From JBGQMW01 sp963769845 (lineage in GTDB: Archaea; Thermoproteota; Bathyarchaeia; Bathyarchaeales; Bathycorpusculaceae): a stretch of 42,087 nt of DNA. How positions within the stretch are numbered: the first letter of the stretch is position 1; each line of letters begins with the position of its first letter. The DNA is taken from positions 1 to 42,087 of the forward strand of contig CAVYNL010000032.1 in assembly GCA_963769845.1 (NCBI GenBank). The letters run 5' to 3'. Both the position numbers and the translations under genes were made by a program. Below the pieces are notes generated by a model. It saw nothing but the letters and a program-made list of their open reading frames with translations, was not told where the DNA came from and did not search any database. This document shows, one piece after another, positions 1-8,079 of the stretch.

Positions 1-62
1 TCACAAGATCATCGTTTGTTTTTCGTCCGCGCGCGGGGTAGCACTAGTTATATTTTGCCGAG

Positions 63-1817
63 GTGCAGATACTATCTGTAATTGCCGTTCAGCTTCAGGG
101 TGGAAAGTTGGCTCCTGACCTTCAAGGCTATAGCAATAAACAAGTTGAGGAGATTATGGACTTCTGCAGGCATATCGCTGCCTCTGCTCAAATAACGGCA
201 GCGTGCGTATGCGGCGATTACTTGCTCGGAATGTCTGAAAGCAAGGCAACTGTCCAAGTTCTGTTGGTCATTCATGATTTCGTGCCCAGACTCATGAACT
301 ATGCTAAGGTCCTTGGCGACACAAACCTTTCAGTCTTGGCCGTAGACGAATGGGTTTTTGAAAGAGACGTGGACAAGGGTTTTCTGGGCGAGGCCCTCGC
401 AAGCGAACTCATCTTTCCATATGCGCCTCTTGCCAACGACAAATATCTGCGTTTTCAGGAGGTTAAACTGAAGAAACGCTTGATATTGGAACTGCTCGAA
501 AGCCTTGTCCATGACTTTCCCGAGCTTTCATACTTGTTCTACATAGAACCTGAATACTTCATGTATGAAGCTATGCTCACCAGAGCTAGACTCTATCCGC
601 CCATGATGTTCACCATGGCGAGCTTGACGGAGAAAGGAGTCACAAGGGAGAAAGTCGAATCCGTGCTCCGCGGCTACGTGGAAGCTCTGAAGAAACTGGA
701 ACAAGAGGGCATAGTCAATTCCTCTAATGACTACTTTCGAATATCCCCCGACTTTGTTGCATACGCCCGCAAACGCAGGGCGCGGTTCACAAACCTATTT
801 AGAACGGGACAGAGAACCCTCTTCACTTCGCTTCTCGGCATCTTTCCTCAAATTCTCAACTTCTTCTCGGAAAACAAGTATTTGTCGATCAGCTTGCAAA
901 GGATGATGGGACCGAACGCCAGGCTCGACCTTCAGGTTGAAGACCCTGAAAACCACGTCTACGTTCCAACGTCAACAGGCTTGGCCCCATTGGCCAATAG
1001 GATGGACATAGAAGCGTTCGCTAGAGAAGTCCTTGGAGCAGCCCAAAACACAAAGGTTTCTGTCAAAAGCATCGGAGGCATATTGAACGACGTATTCCTA
1101 GTTACTGCCCGGGCGAAAGACAGGGAAACCAAAGTCGTTGTGAAAAGGTTCAGGGACTGGTCTAACTTCAAATGGTTTCCATTAACGTTATGGTCTGTGG
1201 GAACTCGCACATTCACGGTTCTCGGAAGGTTAAGGCTTGAGAAGGAGTGCGCGATGAGTCAGCTCCTACATTCAAAAGGAATCTGCGTACCCAGACTGCT
1301 CTACGTAAGTCCTCCCAGGCGCCTCATCTTCATGGAGTACGTAGAAGGAGAAAGTCTTGAGAAGATGGTGAAGAAGATAAGCAAATCGAAGAACGAAAAG
1401 GAGTTGCAGGAATGTCTTCAAGTCCTTGAGAAAGTCGGCGAGTTGTTCGCGCACGTTCACGAATTGAACATTGCTTTGGGAGACACAAAACCTGAAAACA
1501 TCATCGTTGGAAAAGATGGCAACATTTGCATCATGGATTTTGAGCAAGCGGACCGTAATGGTGACAGAGCATGGGATATTGCTGAATTTGTATACTACGC
1601 TGGACATTACATTTCACCCTTTGTCGACACAGACCGTGTGGAGAAAATGGCCAAAGCCTTCTTGAAAGGGTACCTGCAGGCAGGGGGGGACGTAAGAGCG
1701 GTCAAGAACGCGGGGAACGCGAAATACACGAAAGTGTTTAGCGTCTTCACTTTTCCGCATATAATGCTAGTTCTTTCCAATGCCTGCAAGAACGTAGACA
1801 AACAGGAGAGACATTAA
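63..1817 (+). CDS. Nucleotidyltransferase-like/RIO-type kinase fusion protein
   Basis: Three parts can be seen. Residues about 30-120 look like a nucleotidyltransferase fold (CVCGDYLLG, then VQVLLVIHDF). Residues about 185-245 are a helical, winged-helix-like region. Residues about 330-550 are a protein kinase-like domain of the RIO/Bud32/ABC1 type, with K361 in VVVKRF, catalytic-loop GDTKPEN (D474, N479) and metal-binding DFE (D492). The expected acidic pair of the nucleotidyltransferase site is not visible (TVQ where family members usually have DxD), so that domain may be inactive while the kinase looks intact. The start is uncertain. GTG at 63 lies only about 10 nt after a TATA-like stretch (47-55), and ATG at 156, preceded by GAGGAG, is a good alternative. 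The stop overlaps the ATG of the following MBL pseudogene (TAATG), so the two were an operon. Substrate unknown. Confidence 0.75.
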   Translation: MQILSVIAVQLQGGKLAPDLQGYSNKQVEEIMDFCRHIAASAQITAACVCGDYLLGMSESKATVQVLLVIHDFVPRLMNYAKVLGDTNLSVLAVDEWVFERDVDKGFLGEALASELIFPYAPLANDKYLRFQEVKLKKRLILELLESLVHDFPELSYLFYIEPEYFMYEAMLTRARLYPPMMFTMASLTEKGVTREKVESVLRGYVEALKKLEQEGIVNSSNDYFRISPDFVAYARKRRARFTNLFRTGQRTLFTSLLGIFPQILNFFSENKYLSISLQRMMGPNARLDLQVEDPENHVYVPTSTGLAPLANRMDIEAFAREVLGAAQNTKVSVKSIGGILNDVFLVTARAKDRETKVVVKRFRDWSNFKWFPLTLWSVGTRTFTVLGRLRLEKECAMSQLLHSKGICVPRLLYVSPPRRLIFMEYVEGESLEKMVKKISKSKNEKELQECLQVLEKVGELFAHVHELNIALGDTKPENIIVGKDGNICIMDFEQADRNGDRAWDIAEFVYYAGHYISPFVDTDRVEKMAKAFLKGYLQAGGDVRAVKNAGNAKYTKVFSVFTFPHIMLVLSNACKNVDKQERH

Positions 1818-2620
1818 TGGTTAGGAATACTACGAGCATCACATTTTATGGAGGCGTTAACGAGATCGGCGGCAACAAACTCCTCCTGAAAGACAAAGAC
1901 ATCCGAATCTTCTTCGACTTCGGGATGTCATTTGACCTGAAGAAATTATGAAGTTGAAAGCAAACTCACCAGTATCACTGAGCAGTCACAGGGCATTTTG
2001 CTGGCCGGGTTTGCGTACGCAGACGTCGACCGCTTGAACAGCTTCTACAGAGTAGCCAAGAAGACTGGCCGATGCTTAGTCGTTTCACCTAAATAGGCTT
2101 ACTTGCTGAATGCTCTTCGTGTTGACAAGGGCTTGAAACTCCCTGACTTGAACGATGACAACATCCTCGTTTTTCGAAAGTCGAAGAAGAGATACGACAA
2201 GTGGGAGAACTCGATTCTGCAACAGTATTCTGCCAAGGTTGCTAACGCGTTCGAAGTCTCGAAGCGGCAGCGCAATGCAATCCTCGCATTGTCCTTCTAT
2301 GACCTAGAGGAGCTTGTGAACATCAAACCCGAACCCGGTAGCTATTATGTGCTTCCTCTGAGCCTTTCAATGAGGAAATGGAGATCGACTTTGAGAAGCT
2401 CACTAACTGGCTTGCCCACCACGGTTTGCCGCAGTATCCTGTTCATGGTTGTGGGCACGTTATGCCGCTGCAATTGAGGTCTGTGCTTAAGGAAATGAAT
2501 CTTCAGAGAATCTTTTCTGTCCATACAGAAAACACGAGGCTGTTCGCCGAATTCATGAGGGCCCTGTCGAGTACGATTGTAGCACCTGAGGAACAAGAAG
2601 AATACCCACCCTCTGACATC
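1817..2620 (+). pseudogene. Decayed MBL-fold (RNase J/beta-CASP-like) hydrolase
   Basis: The reading frame starts with ATG overlapping the previous stop and encodes an MBL-like N-terminus (ITFYGGVNEIGGNK, then IFFDFGMSF), but ends at TGA 1949-1951. Homologous-looking sequence resumes at once in another frame (ILLAGFAYADVDRLNSFY), has an in-frame TAG near 2094, and shifts frame again near 2358 before a C-terminus containing LPQYPVHGCGHV and RIFSVHTENTRLFAEFMR. The HxHxDH metal-binding block that should lie between the first two pieces is absent, implying an internal deletion of several hundred bases. Deletion, nonsense codon and frameshift together make this a true pseudogene rather than a sequencing artefact. 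The 3' limit is approximate and abuts the convergent DUF72 gene. Confidence 0.85.
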
Positions 2621-2636
2621 TGCAATGCACTACTGC

Positions 2637-3815
2637 TCAGCTCTTCAGCTGCCATTCGTCTCTTTTTTCGAAGAGCTTTTCAAGTGTCTCTGTCGCCGTT
2701 TGCCTGTCAATCGATAGCAACAGTTTGGCGATGTGTTTGCACAGTTTCTTTGTCGTCAGAATCTTTTGCCAGTCAGCGCAATCGTGAAAAATGGTTTTCG
2801 TGTTAGTATCGATTAGTATGTGGTACCCTTTGACCTGCGCTTCTATGCGTGAGTCGGTCTCGTTTGTGATTCTTACTTCGTCATCATTGATCTCTTCTGC
2901 TCTCTTGAGTCTTTCAGGGGAAACGAAATAGTGGAGCAGGTCGTTGAAGGCCTTCCCTTTGGGTTCGATAAACGCTAGAAGAGATGAGTTTTCAGTCCGT
3001 TCGGACTTGTTGATGTAGGCTTCTACCTGTTTTTTTGTCTCCAGCTGCTTCGGTGTTGCCACACCCAGCATTTCCATGACTTGCAGGCAGTTCTCCACGG
3101 CGTAGCCGTGAAAGTGGTTGTTGAAGAAACCGTATGTCTTGCTGGCTTTTGCTGCGGCTTCCTTCACCTTAGGAACCCATGGTTCAAGATCTTTTGGCGG
3201 ATAGCGATAGTTGTACCATGGTCTTGACCCTTGGCCATGCCATCGGAAGTATGCTATTTTTGAGGTGATGTGAATTTCGGGAGGAAGTAGGGGTTCGTCA
3301 ACGATGGTGTATGCAACTTGATGTTTCTGAAGCAGTGCCCACGTTTCGTTCCTCATCCATGATTTGTCGCGAAACTCAACTGCGAAGTTGACCTGAGTAG
3401 GAAGGATATTGAAGAATTGTTCGAGCTTTTCGGGGTTGAAGCTGAATTTTGGAGGAAGCTGGATGAGTATGCAGCCGAGTTTTCCGCTCAGGTAGAGCGG
3501 TTCCATCAAGTCGATGAAAGCTTTCAAGTCCTCCTCAATGCCTTGGCTCAAGTCCAGTTTTTTATCATGTGTAATCAGGCCAGGGAGCTTTGCGGCGTAG
3601 ACGAAGCCTTCAGGCGAATACCTCGTCCAGCCCATCACGGTTCCTTTTGAGGGATAACGGTAGAATGTAGAGTCGATCTCGACGGTCTTGAAAACCTGCG
3701 TGTATGCTCGGAGCATGCTTTTGTCCGTCTTGCTGTAGAAAGGGCCAATCCACTCTTTGTAGCTCCATCCAGACGTTCCGATGAGGACTTTCCCAGGCAG
3801 GCCTGAATCAGTCAC
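2637..3815 (-). CDS. DUF72 family protein with C-terminal SWIM-like motif
   Basis: The N-terminal 250 residues are a DUF72 TIM-barrel domain: IGTSGWSYKEW at the start, VEIDSTFYRYP, LIQLPPKF, FAVEFRDKSW and IAYFRWHGQG. The biochemical function of DUF72 is not established. The C-terminal 140 residues carry a zinc-finger-like segment (HDCADW, then LCKHIAKLLL) resembling a SWIM motif, though only one Cys of the first CxC pair is present; such domains usually bind DNA or protein. The start ATG overlaps the stop of the upstream DUF72 gene by 4 bp (ATGA), so the two are translationally coupled. The pair probably arose by duplication, with only this copy carrying the zinc-binding tail. Confidence 0.85.
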   Translation of the reverse strand: MTDSGLPGKVLIGTSGWSYKEWIGPFYSKTDKSMLRAYTQVFKTVEIDSTFYRYPSKGTVMGWTRYSPEGFVYAAKLPGLITHDKKLDLSQGIEEDLKAFIDLMEPLYLSGKLGCILIQLPPKFSFNPEKLEQFFNILPTQVNFAVEFRDKSWMRNETWALLQKHQVAYTIVDEPLLPPEIHITSKIAYFRWHGQGSRPWYNYRYPPKDLEPWVPKVKEAAAKASKTYGFFNNHFHGYAVENCLQVMEMLGVATPKQLETKKQVEAYINKSERTENSSLLAFIEPKGKAFNDLLHYFVSPERLKRAEEINDDEVRITNETDSRIEAQVKGYHILIDTNTKTIFHDCADWQKILTTKKLCKHIAKLLLSIDRQTATETLEKLFEKRDEWQLKS

Positions 3816-4744
3816 AGTTCCGCACCTTTTAGCTTTTCTGTTACGTCACCTATGCCTGCATAAACCTTATCAGGGAGTTTTTCGAGGAAGCGGCTGGCAT
3901 GAATTCTTTCCGTAGGTGTGTAGTCAAAGAGTTTCCATCCTTGGTTCTGTACGAGTTCCTGCTTGGTTGCTGGGAACTTCGCATCTTCGCTTAGGACTTC
4001 TTCAAGCGAGGCTATCCCTGCTGAGCCGGTGACCTTCGGAAATCTGCCTATTTGCTTGTATGTCTTCATTCTTGCGGCGTCCTTGTACATTTTCACAAAA
4101 TGAAAGCTCATAGCTACCTTTTGTGATTTTCCAGAGGAAGCTCGGGCATCTATTTCCGCGAGTTCTCCGTCGGTGGGCTGGTACACGTTATGTTTGCCTT
4201 GACCAAATAGCCTGGTGTATAGAATGTCAGAATCATAGGCAGGTTTTTCGCCTTTTGAAAGGTCGACGCAATGAACCATGTTGTGGTCGCGCATCATCCT
4301 TAGCATCTCTCTGGGAGCATTTGAAGGGTCCGTTCCTCGCATTTCAATGGCGACGCGTAGACGGCCTAGGTTGACCGAAGAAAAAAAATCACGTATGTCA
4401 CCGACCGAGGACGCGTCTATCCTGAACGTGTGGGGCACTTGAAAATGCAGGACGTTGGCCTCGAGGATGGCGCAAATCTCTTTCATTCTGTCCAACGTTT
4501 CTAATGCCTTCTCAACTGGGCGAAACTTGAATTTGCCAGCTATTGAACGGTGTGCTCTGACGCTGAACTTGAAATCTTCGGGCACGAGTCTTCGCCAAGA
4601 TTTCACTCTTTCTATCGAAGGTATTTGATAATGAGTCGAGTTGACCTCCACAAAATCGAATGCTCTAGAATAAGCCACCAGCGGATTGAGCCCTGGAACA
4701 TTGAAATATGCCCATCCTCCCGTCCCAATCCTGTACTCCTTCAA
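3812..4744 (-). CDS. DUF72 family protein (short paralogue)
   Basis: This is a DUF72 domain over its whole length: YRIGTGGWAYF at the N-terminus, FVEVNSTHYQIP, VLHFQVPHTF, RVAIEMRG, ILYTRLFGQGKHN and a MSFHFVKMYKDA segment near the C-terminus. It is diverged from its downstream neighbour (GTGGW rather than GTSGW) and lacks the SWIM-like tail. The ATGA overlap with the next gene indicates an operon, and two different DUF72 proteins may form a heteromeric enzyme. The role is unknown; DUF72 proteins are sometimes loosely annotated as endonuclease IV-like because of the barrel fold. The C-terminal TPTERIHASRFLEKLP is conserved-looking but unassigned. Confidence 0.83.
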   Translation of the reverse strand: MKEYRIGTGGWAYFNVPGLNPLVAYSRAFDFVEVNSTHYQIPSIERVKSWRRLVPEDFKFSVRAHRSIAGKFKFRPVEKALETLDRMKEICAILEANVLHFQVPHTFRIDASSVGDIRDFFSSVNLGRLRVAIEMRGTDPSNAPREMLRMMRDHNMVHCVDLSKGEKPAYDSDILYTRLFGQGKHNVYQPTDGELAEIDARASSGKSQKVAMSFHFVKMYKDAARMKTYKQIGRFPKVTGSAGIASLEEVLSEDAKFPATKQELVQNQGWKLFDYTPTERIHASRFLEKLPDKVYAGIGDVTEKLKGAEL

Positions 4745-4910
4745 GTTCAGATGACCGCCCCTAGTCAGATTCTTCAGCCACTTTCCATGAACAGAGGTGT
4801 GAGGCTATAGTTCTCTATGGTGGCGAGTCTGACTTTTCAACTTGCTGGTTCAAGGAACTGATACCAATTGCTCATTTTTCGCGGGCCAAAACAAAAAGAG
4901 AATGTTGGGG

Positions 4911-6335
4911 TTATGGTTTGTTCCAGAAGTGCTTCACTACTGCAGCTATGTCAAACTGGTCAACTGTCCCGTCAGGCACACCCTGTGACCCGGTTATGTC
5001 CGCGGAGTCTCTCCATCTGGCATCCCCAGGATGAGTTCCGAAGGACCAGCACACGAAGGCAATGTCCTTCATGTCAAACCTTCCGTCTCCGTTGATGTCG
5101 GCACTCTTTGAGGTTGAAGATAGCACTGTGACTGTTCCGGTTCTTATGTTGTTGCTCAAATCGGTTTCGCCGGGAACAGTCGTAGCGTTGGCTGTTATCG
5201 TGTTTTGACCTAGTGGTACGCCGCTTGTGTTCCAGTTGAAGGTGAGACTTTTCGTGTCACCCGCCGAGAGGCTGGTTACAGTCTGTGTTCCAATCGGCGT
5301 CGTGCCGTTGGAGACGTTGACGACGAAAGTATTCTCCGTGGCCGTGCCATTGTTCTTGACTGCAACGGTTATTACTACCGCGTCGCCCAGTTTCGGGCTG
5401 TTGCTTGAGAAGGACAGGCCTGTTATGGCAATATCATGCCGGATCGGTTGCACACTGACTGTTCCGGTCTTTATGTTGTTGCTCAAGTTGGTTTCACCGG
5501 CAACACTTGTTGCGTTGGCAGTTATCGTGTTTGGACCTGTTGGCGCACCAGATGTGTTCCAATTAAATGTGAGAGTCTTAGTATCTCCAGCAGCAAGATT
5601 GGCGACGGTCTGCGTTCCGATAAGAGTTGTGCCGTTAGAGACTTTGACATCAAAGGTGCTCTCGGTGACCGTCCCGTTGTTCTGAGCTACGACCGTCATT
5701 ACTACGGAGTCGCCTTGTACTGGGTTGTTATTAGAGAAGGACAAGTTGGTGATCGCAACGTCATGTGTTGTCGGTGGAGTTACCACATTCGAGAAGAATC
5801 CATCTTCCGTGGACGCGGGCGCAACGTTGAGGTCGCCATCAAGCAGGAACGTGTCGGCGCCGTAAGGAGTGGAATATTTCAGGCCGCTCGTGCCTGTCGC
5901 GTTTACCTTGAATGTAATCTGGCACAGTATGCCGCTTCCAGAGGTAATGTCTGACCCACTGAGTGAGGCTCCGAACGACACGGAACCTACCTTGTTGTCT
6001 ATGACTGGAGCGACTGGGATGATCGTGTGACCCGCAAAAATCCCTCCTGCAGTCGGGTAGACCGCCCCTGTGCAATTTAGAGTTGTTGAATTGTAGGATA
6101 GCATGATCTGCCATGTGAAGATGGCCGGGACGTTGGCCACGGTCAAGTTAACAGTGAACGATTGGCCCACGGCAATGTTCTGGATGTCTGCTGGTTCAAC
6201 ACGCATGACGGTTGCATCTGCAAAGGTTTTGTTCATGATTACCGGAAAAGAGAGCAGCAAAAAGGCAAAGACTAACGAGTAGTAAATCTTCCCCACTTTT
6301 CTTCCCTCGTCGTTATGTAGATGCAAAGGACCCAT
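4911..6335 (-). CDS. Secreted cohesin-CARDB-CARDB-dockerin protein
   Basis: A basic N-terminus is followed by a hydrophobic signal segment (about residues 17-40, ending near TFADA). Residues about 42-182 form a cohesin-like beta-sandwich (AVGQSFTVNLTV, WQIMLSYNSTTL, GSGILCQITFKV). Two CARDB adhesion domains follow (about 191-296 and 300-404, each ending SNNIxTGTV), then a dockerin-like tail with a calcium loop ADINGDGRFDMKDI and a second half ADITGSQG...VDQFDIAAVV (about 411-474). Many NxS/T sequons suggest glycosylation. No catalytic domain is visible, so a scaffold or surface-adhesin role is likely. Cohesin and dockerin modules outside cellulosomes are known in archaea, where their ligands are mostly unknown. 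No C-terminal anchor is seen. The gene is monocistronic, with a long upstream intergenic region. Confidence 0.85.
   Translation of the reverse strand: MGPLHLHNDEGRKVGKIYYSLVFAFLLLSFPVIMNKTFADATVMRVEPADIQNIAVGQSFTVNLTVANVPAIFTWQIMLSYNSTTLNCTGAVYPTAGGIFAGHTIIPVAPVIDNKVGSVSFGASLSGSDITSGSGILCQITFKVNATGTSGLKYSTPYGADTFLLDGDLNVAPASTEDGFFSNVVTPPTTHDVAITNLSFSNNNPVQGDSVVMTVVAQNNGTVTESTFDVKVSNGTTLIGTQTVANLAAGDTKTLTFNWNTSGAPTGPNTITANATSVAGETNLSNNIKTGTVSVQPIRHDIAITGLSFSSNSPKLGDAVVITVAVKNNGTATENTFVVNVSNGTTPIGTQTVTSLSAGDTKSLTFNWNTSGVPLGQNTITANATTVPGETDLSNNIRTGTVTVLSSTSKSADINGDGRFDMKDIAFVCWSFGTHPGDARWRDSADITGSQGVPDGTVDQFDIAAVVKHFWNKP
5124..5438 (-). repeat. CARDB-encoding repeat unit 2
   Basis: This unit encodes residues about 300-404, the second copy of the CARDB duplication. 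It ends TDLSNNIRTGTVTV and leads directly into the Ser-rich linker before the dockerin-like tail. Confidence 0.8.
5448..5765 (-). repeat. CARDB-encoding repeat unit 1
   Basis: This unit encodes residues about 191-296 of the secreted protein. It is strongly similar in sequence and spacing to the next unit, sharing KVSNGTT-like, AGDTK-LTFNWNTSG and SNNIKTGTV motifs. This indicates an internal tandem duplication about 327 bp apart. Confidence 0.8.
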
Positions 6336-6481
6336 TTATTGCTTCTGTAACAATCTTCTAGTACACACAATTACATCTGGCCGCGCTCTTGCTGTGTGCT
6401 AGCAGTCCCTAATGCTTCATAAACGAAACCCTCGATCTCTCGAAAAAGAACAGATCTCCCTATAGTATAGTTGGAGGGAAT

Positions 6482-6652
6482 ATGATGAAAAGTCAACTTG
6501 TTTTGTACGCCGTTATGCACAAAGGAGAGCGTGGCCAATTCTCAAAAAAGCACTATTCTAAGTGGAACGATGGATTGAGCCACTCAGCGCGCTGGCTTGT
6601 CCTAATGTGGTCAAAAATGTTTTTTGTCCTTCTTTTGTCTATTGGCGTTTGA
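6482..6652 (+). CDS. Possible short membrane-anchored peptide
   Basis: This is an ORF of 56 codons with two consecutive ATGs. GGAGGG (6473-6478) sits 6 nt before the second ATG (6485), which is ideal archaeal Shine-Dalgarno spacing. The peptide has a polar, basic first two thirds (HKGERGQF, KKHYSKWNDG) and a hydrophobic C-terminal segment of about 19 residues with a WLVLMW start and LLLSIGV end, as in a tail-anchored mini-protein. A TATA-like TATAGTATAG lies at 6461-6470, too close to serve a leadered transcript with this SD. I do not recognise the sequence, and the case rests on the SD and the hydrophobic tail only. Confidence 0.35.
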   Translation: MMKSQLVLYAVMHKGERGQFSKKHYSKWNDGLSHSARWLVLMWSKMFFVLLLSIGV

Positions 6653-6930
6653 TTTGGGCTTGTCTGGTGAGCACTTTTTGACCGTATTGAAAGATGGCAA
6701 CTCATGGATTCCAACGAACTGAAAGAAAGTAGAGTTTCTTCATAAACCGTTGAGGCTGTGTCCAGTCCGTTTGGAGTATCACATCATGCAACAGGGCTAA
6801 AAACAGATACTTACATCAAAACTGTCACCAAACCCAAAAATAAGAACTAGCGCGCGCTGTATGTTGCAGGGATTTAGCCCTGATACATAGGTCGAATTAT
6901 TACAGATTGTCGTGTGTGGGGATACATAAC
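6653..6930. other. Intergenic region, no gene seen
   Basis: Together with 6336-6481 this makes up most of a 600-bp non-coding stretch between the secreted cohesin protein and the small membrane protein. Apart from the short ORF at 6482 I see no convincing coding frame, tRNA or strong hairpin. Confidence 0.5.
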
Positions 6931-6940
6931 GTATAAGTAT
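6931..6940 (+). promoter_or_regulatory. TATA box for small membrane protein
   Basis: GTATAAGTAT lies about 30-38 nt before ATG 6970. It places a transcription start just upstream of that codon, which favours ATG 6970 over TTG 6952. Confidence 0.5.
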
Positions 6941-6969
6941 AGTAGTAACTCTTGATATTTGCGATAGCA

Positions 6970-7209
6970 ATGAAGGCCCTACCAAGAACGGACCGCAGAG
7001 TGCAAGTGCTGTTCCATACGCTTGGTCTAAGCTGCCTTGGGGGTGCAATATTTCTCCAGTTGTTGGTTTTCACGGACATACTGACACACGGGTATTTCAT
7101 GGCCGTTGAGAAAAATCCAGCGATTCTAGCCTTCGAAGTGCTCCTAACAGTCTTTTCCATAATCTATTTCGTCTTCATATACCAGAGATTCATCCGTTCG
7201 ATTAGATAG
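6970..7209 (+). CDS. Small two-TM membrane protein
   Basis: This 79-residue protein has a basic N-terminus (MKALPRTDRR) and two hydrophobic helices, roughly residues 14-36 and 52-73, ending in the basic YQRFIRSIR tail. The topology is probably a hairpin with both ends inside. I chose ATG 6970 over the in-frame TTG at 6952 because of the TATA box position. No family is recognised and no operon partner is evident; the next gene has its own TATA box. Confidence 0.6.
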   Translation: MKALPRTDRRVQVLFHTLGLSCLGGAIFLQLLVFTDILTHGYFMAVEKNPAILAFEVLLTVFSIIYFVFIYQRFIRSIR

Positions 7210-7282
7210 CCACATTTTCGCCATCAAAACGCAAATAAGAACGTTGCGACTTATGCCAAACGGCGAAAGAACGGGCAAAAAA

Positions 7283-7293
7283 GCTTAAATAAA
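7283..7293 (+). promoter_or_regulatory. TATA box for the 7327 surface protein
   Basis: GCTTAAATAAA lies about 35-44 nt upstream of ATG 7327, the canonical archaeal position for a short-leader mRNA. Confidence 0.55.
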
Positions 7294-7326
7294 GTTCGCT
7301 CAGACAATCTACGTTATCATGAACAG

Positions 7327-8058
7327 ATGGTGACTGACTTGAGATCCCGCATCGTATTGATTCTTGTTTTCATGACCTTGTCAATAGTTCTGGCCGGCGC
7401 TAGCAACGTGAAAGCCCAGATGAACGACATGCAGGGCTTCTTTTCAGCGGAGTACGGAGGGGTATCCATTAGAGTGAACGCATCGGGAGAGACCGTTCCG
7501 GGCGGAAACATAACCATAGCCGTTATGATCAATGCGACTGCTGATGGGGTGCGTATAGAATACTTGAACGTAAGCGTATACGGTTTCATCAACGGAAGAC
7601 AGCAGATCCTGTTGAACTCCACGAGTGTGATGGCAACTACATCGTTGCAGTTCAACGAAACGACCGAGTTTGACAGTACGATAATAGTGCCGACCGACGT
7701 TTGGGGCATAACCTACGGCCAAATACTTCTTAGATACACGATCAAGGACCTGCCTTCGACTGAGCGAAACCCCGGCTTCCCACTGACAACCGTCAGGAAC
7801 GTTTATCTCGAGAATCTGGAGAGCCAGTTCCAAAGCTTGAACCAGAGTCACAGCATGCTTTCAGAGGTCTTCAAGAACCTCACAACGGAATACGCGAAGC
7901 TCAACGCCACCTACACTGGGTTACTGGACGCTCACGCTCAAGACAGTAACGATCTCTACGGCACACGCACGGTGGCTACGATCCTGACGATTACGACTGT
8001 GTTCTTTGTCGCAACCACGTTATATCTCACAATGCGCAGACCCAAAGATTACTGGTAA
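7327..8058 (+). CDS. Surface protein with signal peptide, beta domain, coiled coil and C-terminal TM
   Basis: Residues about 7-28 form a signal peptide (VLILVFMTLSIVLAGASNVKA). Residues about 40-155 are rich in beta strands and NxS/T sequons (NATADGV, LNSTSV, FNETTEF) and resemble an Ig-like extracellular domain. Residues about 160-205 form a heptad-like segment (LESQFQSLNQSHSML, FKNLTTEYAKLNATY) likely to be coiled coil. A single TM helix (about 213-233) and the short basic tail MRRPKDYW end the protein. The likely topology is an external stalk with a membrane anchor. ATG 7327 is preferred because the ATG at 7319 meets a stop after four codons. The function is unknown. Confidence 0.75.
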   Translation: MVTDLRSRIVLILVFMTLSIVLAGASNVKAQMNDMQGFFSAEYGGVSIRVNASGETVPGGNITIAVMINATADGVRIEYLNVSVYGFINGRQQILLNSTSVMATTSLQFNETTEFDSTIIVPTDVWGITYGQILLRYTIKDLPSTERNPGFPLTTVRNVYLENLESQFQSLNQSHSMLSEVFKNLTTEYAKLNATYTGLLDAHAQDSNDLYGTRTVATILTITTVFFVATTLYLTMRRPKDYW

Positions 8059-8079
8059 AAAAGAAGAGTTAGCTCGGCA

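Noticed and set aside
5124..5765. Repeat array considered as CRISPR or satellite
   Set aside because: Only two 315-bp units in frame encoding CARDB domains.
7570..7595. Possible seventh copy of the dispersed repeat (GTATACGGTTTCATCAAC)
   Set aside because: It differs at the GCTT core and lies in a normal coding frame, so chance is likely.
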